64,000 nt of DNA from GCA-2687025 sp964473525 (GCA_964473525.1 CAYYPK010000024.1:1-64000); one strand, 5' to 3'. Counted from the stretch's first letter, positions 25,731 to 35,753 are shown. Translations and numbers: made by a program. The notes: generated by a model not told the origin, from the sequence alone.

Positions 25731-27587
25731 ATGGCCGCTCGCACAGAGAACCAAGTTGAGTCGTTTGACCGGGGCGTCGTTGCCCACGTCGGGTTGGTGC
25801 GCCACATCGGCGCCGCGACGCTCTCCGGGCAGGCGGACCTGGACGACTTCACGCAGGACGTGCTGGCGCGTGTGTTCGCCAAGCGCGACCAACTGCGCGA
25901 CCTGTCGCGCCTTCGCGCCTGGATAGCGTCCATTGCGCGGAACACCGCGCGAAACTGGAATCGCCAGCAGCGGTTCACGTTCACGGAGTTGTCCGAGGCT
26001 CTGTCGCTCCCGGCGCCACCCGCCGACGAGTGGCTTTCGGAGCGGGAGCGATGGACGGCGTTGGTCGACGCCCTGTCACGGCTACCGGAATCCGACCAGG
26101 CGCTCATCCGGGCGTACTACGTCGACGAGGTGAGCTCGCGTGAGATTCAGGCGCGGACACAGTTGTCTGCGGGGGCGATCCGCGTGCGGCTGAGTAGGGC
26201 GCGCGCCGTCTTGCGGGAGAGATTAGCGCCGCTTCTCGCCGCGTTGGGGGTGCTCGACAGTGTGAGAGCGCCAAGGAGTTTTGGCGAAGTTCCGAAGGGG
26301 AGTAATCGGATGGGAGTGACGGGATCAGTCGCGTGTTCGTTGGCAGTGGTCGGTTGGCTTGGCTTCGGCGCCTATCAGGTCGAAGAGGCGGTGTTGAGCG
26401 CCACGTCGCTCGCGCCGCTAGGTGACACGCTTGCCCAGATTGAGCTGATAGCAACGGAGGACCTCCCAGCTGCGGAATCCGGATCGGCTAGCGGCGCCGA
26501 GGGAGCCACGGGTTGGCAGGTCAGCGCCACGGACGAGGAACAGCAGAGCATGGCGAAGGAGCTGGACGTTGCGCCAACGCGCACCGTTAGCACCGTCGTG
26601 GGCACGCTCCACGCCAGGTTGCTGGCCGCCGGACACCCAGAGTGGTCACCGGATCGGCTGTACGGAGTGCTGGGTCACGCCTTCACTTTCGAGATGAAGG
26701 AGGACGGAGGAGACGTTTGGCAGGAAGCACAACTGGACTATGGGCATGGGTCGGGGTTCTTTGAGATGCTACCGGCGCTTGGCTCTCGGATTCGGCGGTT
26801 CGACGGTGTGCGACGCGGCGAGCAGGACGACTTCCAAGCGCTGAAGACCGAAGCCTGGAACGCCGTAAAGGCGAGCATCGATCGAGGCGTTCCGGCGCTA
26901 GTGTGGCAGCCGATGACGCAGGAGATGAAGGACGAGGGAATCAGAGCTGGCGCGTGGGGCATGCTGATAGGTTACGACGAGTCCGACGAGACGTATGCCG
27001 TGCGCCATCAATACATCGGCCGTGGCCGCGAGACCTACGCAGTGCGCTACGACGCGCTCGGGTACGCCGCTGCTGCCAACTGGTTCTGCGTGCTGGTCTA
27101 CGATGGGTCAGAATCCGCTGACGCCACTGCGGCGCACCTCAGGTCGCTACAGAACGCGGTGGCGTTCGCCAACGACACACGCTGGCCGCCAACGACCGGC
27201 CACCATGCTGGGGAGGCGCGCGGGCTCGCCGCCTATCCAGTCTGGCGCGAAGCGATTCAGTCTGGTGTGGCTCCTCCTGAATACTCGCAATACCACGCCA
27301 ACGACCTTAGGGTGTTCCGCGGACACGCTGCTGCATACCTTCGTGAACTCGTCGGCGTGTTCCCAACTGCGGAGTCGGACCTTCGCGAAGCAGCGGGGCA
27401 CTACGATCAGTTGACCGAGACGGCAGCCACTATCCATGACCTTTGTGCCAACGCCAAAGAGGGCGGAGGCTTCTCAGACGAGGCCCGCTCTGAGACGGCG
27501 ACACTGATAGCGACCGCGCTTGCCGCGGATCAGGCCGCCATCGGCCGAATAGAGGCGGCTCTCGCCGTACTGGACGAGTCACAGTAG
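25731..27587 (+). CDS. ECF sigma factor fused to a membrane helix and a BtrH/C39-like sensor domain (copy 1)
   Basis: A 618-residue protein. Residues ~10-80 are sigma region 2 (DLDDFTQDVLARVFAKRDQL, LRAWIASIARNTARNW) and ~108-165 are region 4 (LSRLPESDQALIRAYYVDEV, AIRVRLSRARAVLRERL). A hydrophobic segment at 194-215 (TGSVACSLAVVGWLGFGAYQ) would place the rest outside the cytoplasm. Residues ~287-457 resemble a BtrH_N/C39-peptidase-like fold (VPALVWQP, GAWGMLIGYDESDETYAVRH) without an obvious catalytic Cys, followed by a helical tail. No separate anti-sigma gene is adjacent. There is no Shine-Dalgarno; the leader may be very short. Confidence 0.82.
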   Translation: MAARTENQVESFDRGVVAHVGLVRHIGAATLSGQADLDDFTQDVLARVFAKRDQLRDLSRLRAWIASIARNTARNWNRQQRFTFTELSEALSLPAPPADEWLSERERWTALVDALSRLPESDQALIRAYYVDEVSSREIQARTQLSAGAIRVRLSRARAVLRERLAPLLAALGVLDSVRAPRSFGEVPKGSNRMGVTGSVACSLAVVGWLGFGAYQVEEAVLSATSLAPLGDTLAQIELIATEDLPAAESGSASGAEGATGWQVSATDEEQQSMAKELDVAPTRTVSTVVGTLHARLLAAGHPEWSPDRLYGVLGHAFTFEMKEDGGDVWQEAQLDYGHGSGFFEMLPALGSRIRRFDGVRRGEQDDFQALKTEAWNAVKASIDRGVPALVWQPMTQEMKDEGIRAGAWGMLIGYDESDETYAVRHQYIGRGRETYAVRYDALGYAAAANWFCVLVYDGSESADATAAHLRSLQNAVAFANDTRWPPTTGHHAGEARGLAAYPVWREAIQSGVAPPEYSQYHANDLRVFRGHAAAYLRELVGVFPTAESDLREAAGHYDQLTETAATIHDLCANAKEGGGFSDEARSETATLIATALAADQAAIGRIEAALAVLDESQ

Positions 27588-27654
27588 ACGTCGGTCCCAC
27601 CTTCTGTCCTGCGCCGCGGCATGAACCGATCTCACCCGCTCTCCTAGGAAATCC

Positions 27655-27686
27655 GTTACGCTTGCCACCGGTCAGTGTCTCATTAG
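27655..27686 (+). promoter_or_regulatory. ECF-type promoter-like element upstream of sigma fusion 2
   Basis: GTTACG, 14 bases, then GTGTCTCATTAGGCAC, matching the element at 25681 in sequence, spacing and distance to the start codon. The conserved core shared by both is GT-ACGCTT-CC-CCGGTC-GTGTC followed by ATT and CACTCGGT. Confidence 0.5.
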
Positions 27687-27705
27687 GCACACTCGGTGGA
27701 TAGGC

Positions 27706-29550
27706 ATGAACCCCAGCAACCAATCTCAGGTCGAGTGCTTCGACCGTGGCGTTGTCGCCCACATCGGGTTGGTGCGCCACATCGGCGCCGCGACACTCTC
27801 CGGGCAAGTCGACCTGGACGACTTCACGCAGGACGTCCTCGCGCGCGTGTTCGCCAAGCGTGACCAACTGCGGGATCTGTCGCGCCTTCGCGCCTGGATG
27901 GCGTCCATCGCCCAGAACACGGCGCGGAACTGGAATCGACAGCGTCGGTTTACATTCACCGAGTTGACCGACGCCCTGGCCCTTCCCGCTCCGTCCGCTG
28001 AGGAGTGGCTGTCCGACCGGGAGCGATGGTCGGCGTTGGTCGACGCTCTCTCGCGCCTGCCGGAGTCCGATCAGGCGTTGATCCGGGCGTATTACGTCGA
28101 CGAGGTGAGCGCCCGCGAACTTCAAGCGCAGACGCGACTGTCCGCTGCGGCGATTCGCATGCGGCTGAGCAGAGCGCGCGCCGCGCTACGAGAACGGCTG
28201 GCGCCTCTCCTGGGTGTGTTGGGGTTGGTCGACAACGTGCGGGCGCCGAGAAGTTTCGGGGAAGTTCCGAAGGGGAGCAATCGGATGGGAGTGACGGGGT
28301 CGGTAGCCTGCTCGTTCGCGGTCGTTGGGTGGCTAGGCTTTGGGGCGTATGAGGTCGAGGAGGCTGCCTGGAAGGCTGCGGCCTTCGCTCCGCAGGGCGA
28401 CACGCTTGCGCCAATCGAGCTTCTTACGCCCGAGTTTCGGCCGATGGTGAAGCTGATTGCCGCTGGCGGCGGAGAAGAGGACGCCACGTGGCAGGCTGCC
28501 TCCACGGCTGAGGGGGAGCACATGACCAGGGTTCTGGATGTCCAACCCTCGAAGAACATCAGCACCGTCGTGGGCGCGCTGCATGCGATGCTGCAACGGG
28601 CTGGGCAGTCGCAATGGTCAACAGACCGATTGCAGGGCGTATTGGGCAACGCTTTCAGCTTCGAGATGAGGACGGGAGCCGGCAAAGTCTGGCAGGAGGC
28701 CAATCTCGACTACGAGGGCGGATTCTTCGACATGCTGCCGGAGCTCGGGTGCCGAATCCAGCGCTTTGAGGCCGTACAGCGAGACCAGGAGGGCGACTTC
28801 CAGGGACTCAAGTTGCGCGCGTGGGACGCCGTACGCGCGAGCATTGATCGCGGCATTCCGGCCATTGCATGGGGGCCGATGTCGGTGGAGCAGAAGGCTG
28901 CGGGCCTAAGCGCACACGTCTGGGGCTTGCTCGTCGGATACGACGAGGCCGCGGAAACGTACTCGGTTCGGCACGACTACGTCAACGGCGGAACAGAAAC
29001 CTTCGACGTGCGGTACGACGCCATCGGACACACCAATTCTGTCGAGTGGTTCTGCGTGCTGGTCTACGACGAGCCAGAGCCCGGCGATGCCACAAGGGGT
29101 CATCTGACAGCGCTCCGAAACGCCGTCGCCTTTGCCAATGGCACGCGGTTCCCGCAAGACTCCAACTACCACGTGGACGCGCGCGGGTTCGCCGCGTATG
29201 AGCTGTGGATTCAGGCGATCGAGTCCGGCGTGGCGGCGCCGAGGCACTCGCAGTACCACGCATTCGAGCTGAAGGCGCTGCGTGCACACGCCGCGGCGTA
29301 TCTTCGGGAGCTTGTGGGCATCTTCCCCGACGCGGCGTCCGATCTTGCCGTGGGTGCGGCGCACTACGACCAACTGGTCGAGGTGTCAGCCAGGCTTCAT
29401 GACTTCTGCCACGAACACGGGGATGCCGAAACCTTCCCCGACGACACCGGGGCCGAAGCGGCGGCTATGGTGACAGCTGCGCTACAAGCGGAACGAGACG
29501 CCATCGCTTGCATTGAGGCGGCCCTCGAGGTCTTGCCCAAGTCTCCGTGA
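27706..29550 (+). CDS. ECF sigma factor fused to a membrane helix and a BtrH/C39-like sensor domain (copy 2)
   Basis: A 614-residue tandem paralogue of 25731-27587 with the same order: sigma region 2 (DLDDFTQDVLARVFAKRDQL), region 4 (LPESDQALIRAYYVDEVSAR), membrane segment (TGSVACSFAVVGWLGFGAYE), spacer, BtrH_N/C39-like domain (IPAIAWGP, HVWGLLVGYDEAAETYSVRH) and a helical C-terminus. The sigma part and membrane helix are much more conserved between the two than the spacer and sensor part, consistent with different inputs. A third, partial copy of the C-terminus lies at 30640-31057. Confidence 0.82.
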   Translation: MNPSNQSQVECFDRGVVAHIGLVRHIGAATLSGQVDLDDFTQDVLARVFAKRDQLRDLSRLRAWMASIAQNTARNWNRQRRFTFTELTDALALPAPSAEEWLSDRERWSALVDALSRLPESDQALIRAYYVDEVSARELQAQTRLSAAAIRMRLSRARAALRERLAPLLGVLGLVDNVRAPRSFGEVPKGSNRMGVTGSVACSFAVVGWLGFGAYEVEEAAWKAAAFAPQGDTLAPIELLTPEFRPMVKLIAAGGGEEDATWQAASTAEGEHMTRVLDVQPSKNISTVVGALHAMLQRAGQSQWSTDRLQGVLGNAFSFEMRTGAGKVWQEANLDYEGGFFDMLPELGCRIQRFEAVQRDQEGDFQGLKLRAWDAVRASIDRGIPAIAWGPMSVEQKAAGLSAHVWGLLVGYDEAAETYSVRHDYVNGGTETFDVRYDAIGHTNSVEWFCVLVYDEPEPGDATRGHLTALRNAVAFANGTRFPQDSNYHVDARGFAAYELWIQAIESGVAAPRHSQYHAFELKALRAHAAAYLRELVGIFPDAASDLAVGAAHYDQLVEVSARLHDFCHEHGDAETFPDDTGAEAAAMVTAALQAERDAIACIEAALEVLPKSP

Positions 29551-29618
29551 CGACGGGATCTGCCCATGGTCAGCATGGCGTGTGTCGGTCGTAGGTCTAG
29601 TCGGCCGCGCGTCACGCC

Positions 29619-30455
29619 TCAACGCTGTCTGAGTGTGCCCCATGTCGTCGCCACGGTAGCCACCGGTAAGACGGACAGCGGTACGCTGTCGTCCATGATG
29701 CTGCGGATCTCGGCCCGGCTGAGGGGCCGATTCCACACATTCACATCGTCGATCGACACGGCGCTGCCTGCGCCGACAGGATCGAGGTGCAGTCGCACGC
29801 CTCCCCCATCAAGGCCGCCCCAGTCGCCAGATATGCTCGGGCTGGCGACAGCCCTCGACACCTCGACGCCGTCAACATAGATTACCGCGGTGGCGCCGAG
29901 ACCGTCGTAGATTCCCGCGTAGTGGATCCACTCGTCCGTTTCCGCAGGGGGAGCCTCGACGCGGAACGACCTGGCCCCATCCTCCTGCCACGCGCGCCAT
30001 TCGGTTTTCCAGTCCGCTGTGACCGAGAAGTAGAGCGCCCAGTCGCTCTGCGAGCTGAGGGCGCCGAATGGCGTTGCGCTCCCAGAGCCCTCGACCCGCA
30101 CCCATGCCAGGATGCTGAGTCCGTCCGTCGGAACTCCCCGGGCAGTCCAGGTGTGACGTAGACCGCCGTCTGTCATGATCGTGGACCGCGCGGCCATGCC
30201 CTGTGGCCCAGGGACGGACGTCAGCGAATCCCCCTCCACTGCAATGAGGTTGTCCCATCGACGGACGGAATGGTCTCGCACGCGCCACGCCTGGATGTCT
30301 GCGTCGGGGACCGGTGGCTCGTATGGCCGCATGTCATCGAACGTCAGGTGCTGCAGCAGGTCGTGCGACTGGGCGCGGGCTCCCAGCGCCAGGCCACAGC
30401 AACAGACGCAGATGGAGAGCGCCACGACGGCTCGTCGGACGGGCATTCGACACAT
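29619..30455 (-). CDS. Secreted LamG-domain protein with TTW tail
   Basis: A 278-residue exported protein: signal peptide RRAVVALSICVCCCGLALG, then a LamG/concanavalin-like domain (LLQHLTFDDM, LRHTWTARGVPTDGLSILAW, EWIHYAGIYDGLGATAVIYV, VSIDDVNVWNRPLSRAEI), the typical LamG progression. It ends in PLSVLPVATVATTWGTLRQR, the shared C-terminal motif. The start is uncertain: ATG 30455 or 30446 give a good signal peptide but neither has a clear Shine-Dalgarno; a GTG at 30500 is possible. It is opposite in direction to the sigma genes on either side. Confidence 0.82.
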   Translation of the reverse strand: MCRMPVRRAVVALSICVCCCGLALGARAQSHDLLQHLTFDDMRPYEPPVPDADIQAWRVRDHSVRRWDNLIAVEGDSLTSVPGPQGMAARSTIMTDGGLRHTWTARGVPTDGLSILAWVRVEGSGSATPFGALSSQSDWALYFSVTADWKTEWRAWQEDGARSFRVEAPPAETDEWIHYAGIYDGLGATAVIYVDGVEVSRAVASPSISGDWGGLDGGGVRLHLDPVGAGSAVSIDDVNVWNRPLSRAEIRSIMDDSVPLSVLPVATVATTWGTLRQR

Positions 30456-30639
30456 CAGGGCGGGCAATTGCGATAGGTGCGTGAGCGTACCCAAGGACAC
30501 CGTCAGAGACCCGCACCCTAACGTACCAACCCTCGAAAGTCATACACGTCGCGCTCTGGCGCGTCAGTGTCGTGGGCCCTCGCCCCACGGGCGGTTGCGC
30601 GGTTCGTCTCTGCTTCTGCTCCGCGTGCCCGGGCGGTTG

Positions 30640-31057
30640 GCAGCGGCACACGCTTCCCGGAAGCCTCTAACTACCATGTGGACGCGCGCGGGTTCGCCGC
30701 CTACGAGGTGTGGCGTGACGCCGTGTTGAGTCTGGCATGGCAGCCCCGAAGCACTCGCAATACCACGCATTCGAGCTGAAGGCGCTGCGAGCACACGCCG
30801 CCATGTATCTTCGCGAGCTAGTCCATGTCTTCCCCACCGTTGCTGGCAAGCTCGAAGAAGGCGCGACCCACTATGATCGGTTGGTGGAGACGTCAGCCAG
30901 GCTGCATGACTTCTGCGGCGAGTACCGGGATGCCGAGACCTTACCCGAGGACACCGGCGCCGAAGCGGCGGCGCTGGTGACCTCTGCGCTACAGGCGGAA
31001 CGAGACGCCATCGCCTGCATCGAGGGGACTCTCACTGCGTTGGGCGGATCCCGGTAG
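30640..31057 (+). pseudogene. 3' fragment of a third sigma-sensor fusion gene
   Basis: Encodes the helical C-terminal tail of the sigma-sensor proteins only: SNYHVDARGFAAYEVWRDAV, then in another frame HSQYHAFELKALRAHAAMYL, HYDRLVETSARLHDFC and AERDAIACIEGTL. It is closest to copy 2 (27706-29550). A 2-base insertion around 30722-30725 shifts the frame between the two segments. No sigma domains, membrane segment or promoter element are present. It lies downstream of the intact genes in the same orientation. Confidence 0.8.
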
Positions 31058-31447
31058 CGGCGAAATTCGCCAGCATTGGGCCACGCCCTGGATCCGCGAT
31101 GGCGGCCGCTCGCCGGCGCCATCCGCCGACCCGCGATCCCCGACAACTCGCCCCAGGTACGGTGCGTCAACTGCCGCCACACCGCGGGCGAGGAGCGGGG
31201 TCCACGCCTCCCATCCTATCGCCGCCGACAGTAGGGGCGCTCCGGCCGACTTGCGTCTATCCTACGCAAGCAATAAAGTTGCTCTCGGAGCGGGGAACGG
31301 GCGCTCGCCTTCCGTACACTGTAGTTGCGGCCCCGTGGAGGGATTCGTCCCAACGGGGCCTGCGCGCACACCTGGCGTGTGCCGCCGCGCCGACTCAGAG
31401 CTGTGTGGCACGGTTCTACACGCAACCCTCTGCCGTTGGAGGCGACC
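31058..31447. other. Intergenic upstream of the effector-like genes
   Basis: 390 bases with no convincing gene. A GGAGG at 31438-31442 serves the TTG start at 31448. I cannot define a promoter. Confidence 0.5.
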
Positions 31448-33301
31448 TTGAACACCCATGCTGGTCGCGCGGACGACGCCTCTTGCAGCCGGTCGAACGC
31501 GGATCGTGTCGCCCAGGACACTGCTTCCCAGGCTCGCCTGCCCCGCCCCCTCGAAGACGAGCGGGGCGAGGCCCGACAACTGCAGGCACTGCAGACCACC
31601 GCGGATCGCGGCCCCTTGAGCGCCTCCCTAGGCGCGCTCCGGGACACCATCGACCGTGGAGGCGCCGCGACCACGGTGGCCGTCGGCCCGACCCCACCGA
31701 CGAGCGTCGCCGAAGTGAGTACCTCGCCCGTAGAGCTACATGCCCCCTCGCTCTCCCCAGCGCTGGCATTTGAGCCCAGGACACCACGGCTCGCGGACGA
31801 CCGTCCGGGCGCTGCCGCCCAGATGTTCAACGTGGGGAATCCGACCACGCAGCTGGGAAAGGGGGACGTGTCGGATGCGGAGGCAAAGCAGGCGGATGAA
31901 ATAAAGCGCGTAGGAGGCTTCGAGGACAGCGAGGTCAAGGTGGCCGGCGCGGGCGGGGCCGGGGCGGACATCACCGCGCACGACGGCGAAAAACTGTGGG
32001 TGTTCGAGGTCAAGGGCAGCAATCGGTGGATGTCGAGGGACAACATCAGTTCAACCGGCAATGTCCCGATGAAGCAACTGGTGCACACGTTGGGTGGCAA
32101 GCTCGAGCAGAACGTGACAGTCCCGGATGATCCCTTCGGCGACGGCCCTGTATCCGTCGGGCAGTACATCGCCGACCACGATACCTACCTGGATGGCAGA
32201 CAGCAGATCCTCCTCGGCGCCTCGCATATCGACATTAGGGATGCTCTGCTCGCATTGCCGTGCACTGTGGGCGGCGAGGGCTCGGCAAAGCTCGACATGC
32301 GCAAGAGCGGGCCGATGCCACTATCCGTGACGAGCGTGGGCGCGTACCTCAGGAACGACGACATGAGCTACCCGCGGCTAGAAGGCGTGTCACTGGAGGA
32401 CATACTCGCCGGGGTCGCGGACGCCCGGGACGCACGCGAGTACTTCATAGCGAACCCGGACGAACTGAGGCTGCTCGAGGAGGCCTACACGAAGAAACGG
32501 CAGTCAAAGCGTGAGGGCGAGCAACAAGAACTCCATGGAGTGGCGCTGGACAGCATCCCCGACGAGGTCAGCTACAAATTCCTCCCTGTCGTCGGCGATC
32601 TGAGGGGTGTGAGGCAGGACGTAGCGGCGGCGGAGACGCCCAGGCCAGCGCCGAGAGTTGCGACGCCCTCGCATGCCTTCATCGGGCGAGCCGTCCAGCT
32701 CATTGCCCGATTCGATGACGTCGCCGCCGCGAAGGTATGGCTGCGGGCGCACATCACGAACGATGTCACCGAAGACAACTCGTGGCAGACGCTGCCTGTA
32801 CTTCTCGACGCAAGCCCCTATGGGGGCCAATCACAATACCGCGGGTTGAACTTGGGCCGCCTCAATGCCGCGTACCAGGAACTGCTCCAGGAACAACATG
32901 TCGAGGACGTTGTGGCGCAGCGCGACGCCGTATCGGCTGATCGGGTAACTCCTGCGCTGCTAACACATGTCACCTGCGGCGAAGTGAACGGGCAGAGCGT
33001 CACGGGGTATCATTGGATCGGATTGGGCGACCATGAGAGCGTGGTGGCCGAAACAACGGGAGAACCAGGGGGTACGGATGACCACGGCGTGTACCATCAG
33101 GGGGTACGAAACCGCGCGACCCACGGCGTGAAGGGCGGCGGATCGTCGTTCTTCCCCGACAATTGGACGCTACACGATCTGAAGGCGGCGATCAATTACG
33201 CCGAAGGGGATCTGCCTGACCTCACCGTGACGATCCCGCCTCGGAGCGCCGGCATGGCCATCCACTTCGTCGGGGACACCTGCTACCCGGTACAGGGGTG
33301 A
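31448..33301 (+). CDS. eCIS-type effector: packaging leader, PD-(D/E)xK-like domain, C-terminal EndoU nuclease
   Basis: A 617-residue protein, no signal peptide. The TTG start is fixed by GGAGG five bases upstream and by alignment with the next protein (NTHAGRADDAS-RSNADRVAQD against KEHATRANDDA-RSNAERVTQD). Residues ~35-70 (EDERGEARQLQALQTTADRG then P...LGALRDTIDR) match the leader seen in cargo of extracellular contractile injection systems (consensus D-x-RPEA-Q-x-LQ-x-A-x-SP). Residues 160-190 contain GADI (D174) and VFEVKG (E187, K189), like a PD-(D/E)xK nuclease. The C-terminus (H522 in GYHWIG, H546/H550, K562 in HGVKGGG, then SSFFPDNW) is a bacterial EndoU RNase domain. No dedicated immunity gene is obvious. 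Confidence 0.75.
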   Translation: MNTHAGRADDASCSRSNADRVAQDTASQARLPRPLEDERGEARQLQALQTTADRGPLSASLGALRDTIDRGGAATTVAVGPTPPTSVAEVSTSPVELHAPSLSPALAFEPRTPRLADDRPGAAAQMFNVGNPTTQLGKGDVSDAEAKQADEIKRVGGFEDSEVKVAGAGGAGADITAHDGEKLWVFEVKGSNRWMSRDNISSTGNVPMKQLVHTLGGKLEQNVTVPDDPFGDGPVSVGQYIADHDTYLDGRQQILLGASHIDIRDALLALPCTVGGEGSAKLDMRKSGPMPLSVTSVGAYLRNDDMSYPRLEGVSLEDILAGVADARDAREYFIANPDELRLLEEAYTKKRQSKREGEQQELHGVALDSIPDEVSYKFLPVVGDLRGVRQDVAAAETPRPAPRVATPSHAFIGRAVQLIARFDDVAAAKVWLRAHITNDVTEDNSWQTLPVLLDASPYGGQSQYRGLNLGRLNAAYQELLQEQHVEDVVAQRDAVSADRVTPALLTHVTCGEVNGQSVTGYHWIGLGDHESVVAETTGEPGGTDDHGVYHQGVRNRATHGVKGGGSSFFPDNWTLHDLKAAINYAEGDLPDLTVTIPPRSAGMAIHFVGDTCYPVQG

Positions 33302-33326
33302 GACGACCGCTGTTCGTGGAGGAACC

Positions 33327-33962
33327 ATGAAAGAGCACGCTACTCGCGCGAACGACGACGCTCGCGGCAGGTCGAACGCGGAGCGCGTCACACAGGATCT
33401 CGGCTCCCGGGCGCCGTTCCCGCTCGCCACCGAGGACGAGCGGCCCGAGATCTTACAGTTGCAGGCGCTCGCGGACCGCAGCCCAAGGGCAGCGGCGTTG
33501 GCTGATATCCGCAGCGTCATCGACCGGGCGCGCCAATATCCGCTACCTCCCGTGCAGGCGCAACCGATTCTCGCGTCGAGGCTCATGGCCTTGTTCCTGA
33601 GCTCACCTGGACGGGTCACACGGGCGATGGCGAAGATCCCACCCAAGAAGCTCACGGAATACGCGCTGCATCCGACGAATTCGAAGGGCAAGAGCGCGCT
33701 GTGGGAAAAGGCTGGATACACCCAGGGCAATTGGTGGCAGCTTTCTAGGAATCTGCATGACGCCATGCAGAATGCGCACTTCGAGAACCCTGAGAGTACC
33801 GATTACGGCGTGAAATACTCGGCCAAACTCACGATCCCCCACGGCGACGGTCATTCCCCTCCGGTCCAGGTGCAGACTGGGTGGATGATGTCTGGCGAAG
33901 GCGACACCGTCGGGTTCGGGGACGACCTCCTGCGGATGACAACGGCGTACCCGATGCCGTGA
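33327..33962 (+). CDS. eCIS-type effector with C-terminal DUF6883 domain
   Basis: A 211-residue protein. Residues 1-70 repeat the leader of the preceding gene product (RSNAERVTQD; TEDERPEILQLQALADRSPR; ADIRSVIDR), a near-perfect eCIS cargo leader. Residues ~104-210 match DUF6883 as I know it: KKLTEYALHPTNSKGKSALW, a G-Y-x5-NWWQLSRNL helix, DYGVKYSAKLTIPHGDG and the terminal TTAYP. DUF6883 genes usually stand beside DUF4926 genes, and one follows here after 24 bases. Function of DUF6883 is unknown to me; the leader fusion suggests it is the active part of an effector. ATG has GGAGG six bases upstream. Confidence 0.75.
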   Translation: MKEHATRANDDARGRSNAERVTQDLGSRAPFPLATEDERPEILQLQALADRSPRAAALADIRSVIDRARQYPLPPVQAQPILASRLMALFLSSPGRVTRAMAKIPPKKLTEYALHPTNSKGKSALWEKAGYTQGNWWQLSRNLHDAMQNAHFENPESTDYGVKYSAKLTIPHGDGHSPPVQVQTGWMMSGEGDTVGFGDDLLRMTTAYPMP

Positions 33963-33986
33963 GATCCCCGAATCCAAGGGTATGCA

Positions 33987-34184
33987 ATGCTGACATTCCG
34001 CAACTTCCAGGCCGTGCGTGTGACGGAGCCGGTCGGGGATGTGCAACCGGGAACGGTGGGCGTGGTCGTGGAGTCATACCCAGCCACCCCAGGGAGGTCC
34101 GAGGCTTACCTGATAGACTTCAGCGAGCCGCCCGGCGAGCCCATCGTGGATGTATTGCCAGTGCACGCGCTGGAGCCCACCTAG
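33987..34184 (+). CDS. DUF4926-family small protein, putative immunity/antitoxin
   Basis: A 65-residue beta-rich protein with the DUF4926 pattern: AVRVTEPVGDVQPGTVGVVV followed by AYLIDFSEPPGEPI and LPVHALEPT. AAGGG lies seven bases upstream of the ATG. DUF4926 genes commonly neighbour DUF6883 genes, so this is most simply the neutralising partner of the DUF6883 domain encoded just upstream. It lacks the N-terminal leader, consistent with a protein kept in the producing cell. Role inferred from context only. Confidence 0.7.
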   Translation: MLTFRNFQAVRVTEPVGDVQPGTVGVVVESYPATPGRSEAYLIDFSEPPGEPIVDVLPVHALEPT

Positions 34185-34271
34185 TCCGCATCCGCAGTGC
34201 CCACACCTCAGTGTGACGGTTCCACGTGCGGACCGGCGGCGCCCGATGGCTCATGGCAGATGCTCGCGAGG

Positions 34272-35753
<1,482 letters not shown>

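Noticed and set aside
31150..31190. CAACTGCCGCCACAC match to the dehydrogenase 3' end
   Set aside because: Only ~15 bases match; surrounding sequence shows no dehydrogenase similarity, so a further fragment cannot be supported.
34185..34271. Terminator between the DUF4926 gene and gltD
   Set aside because: Only weak, short inverted repeats with long loops and no U-tract.
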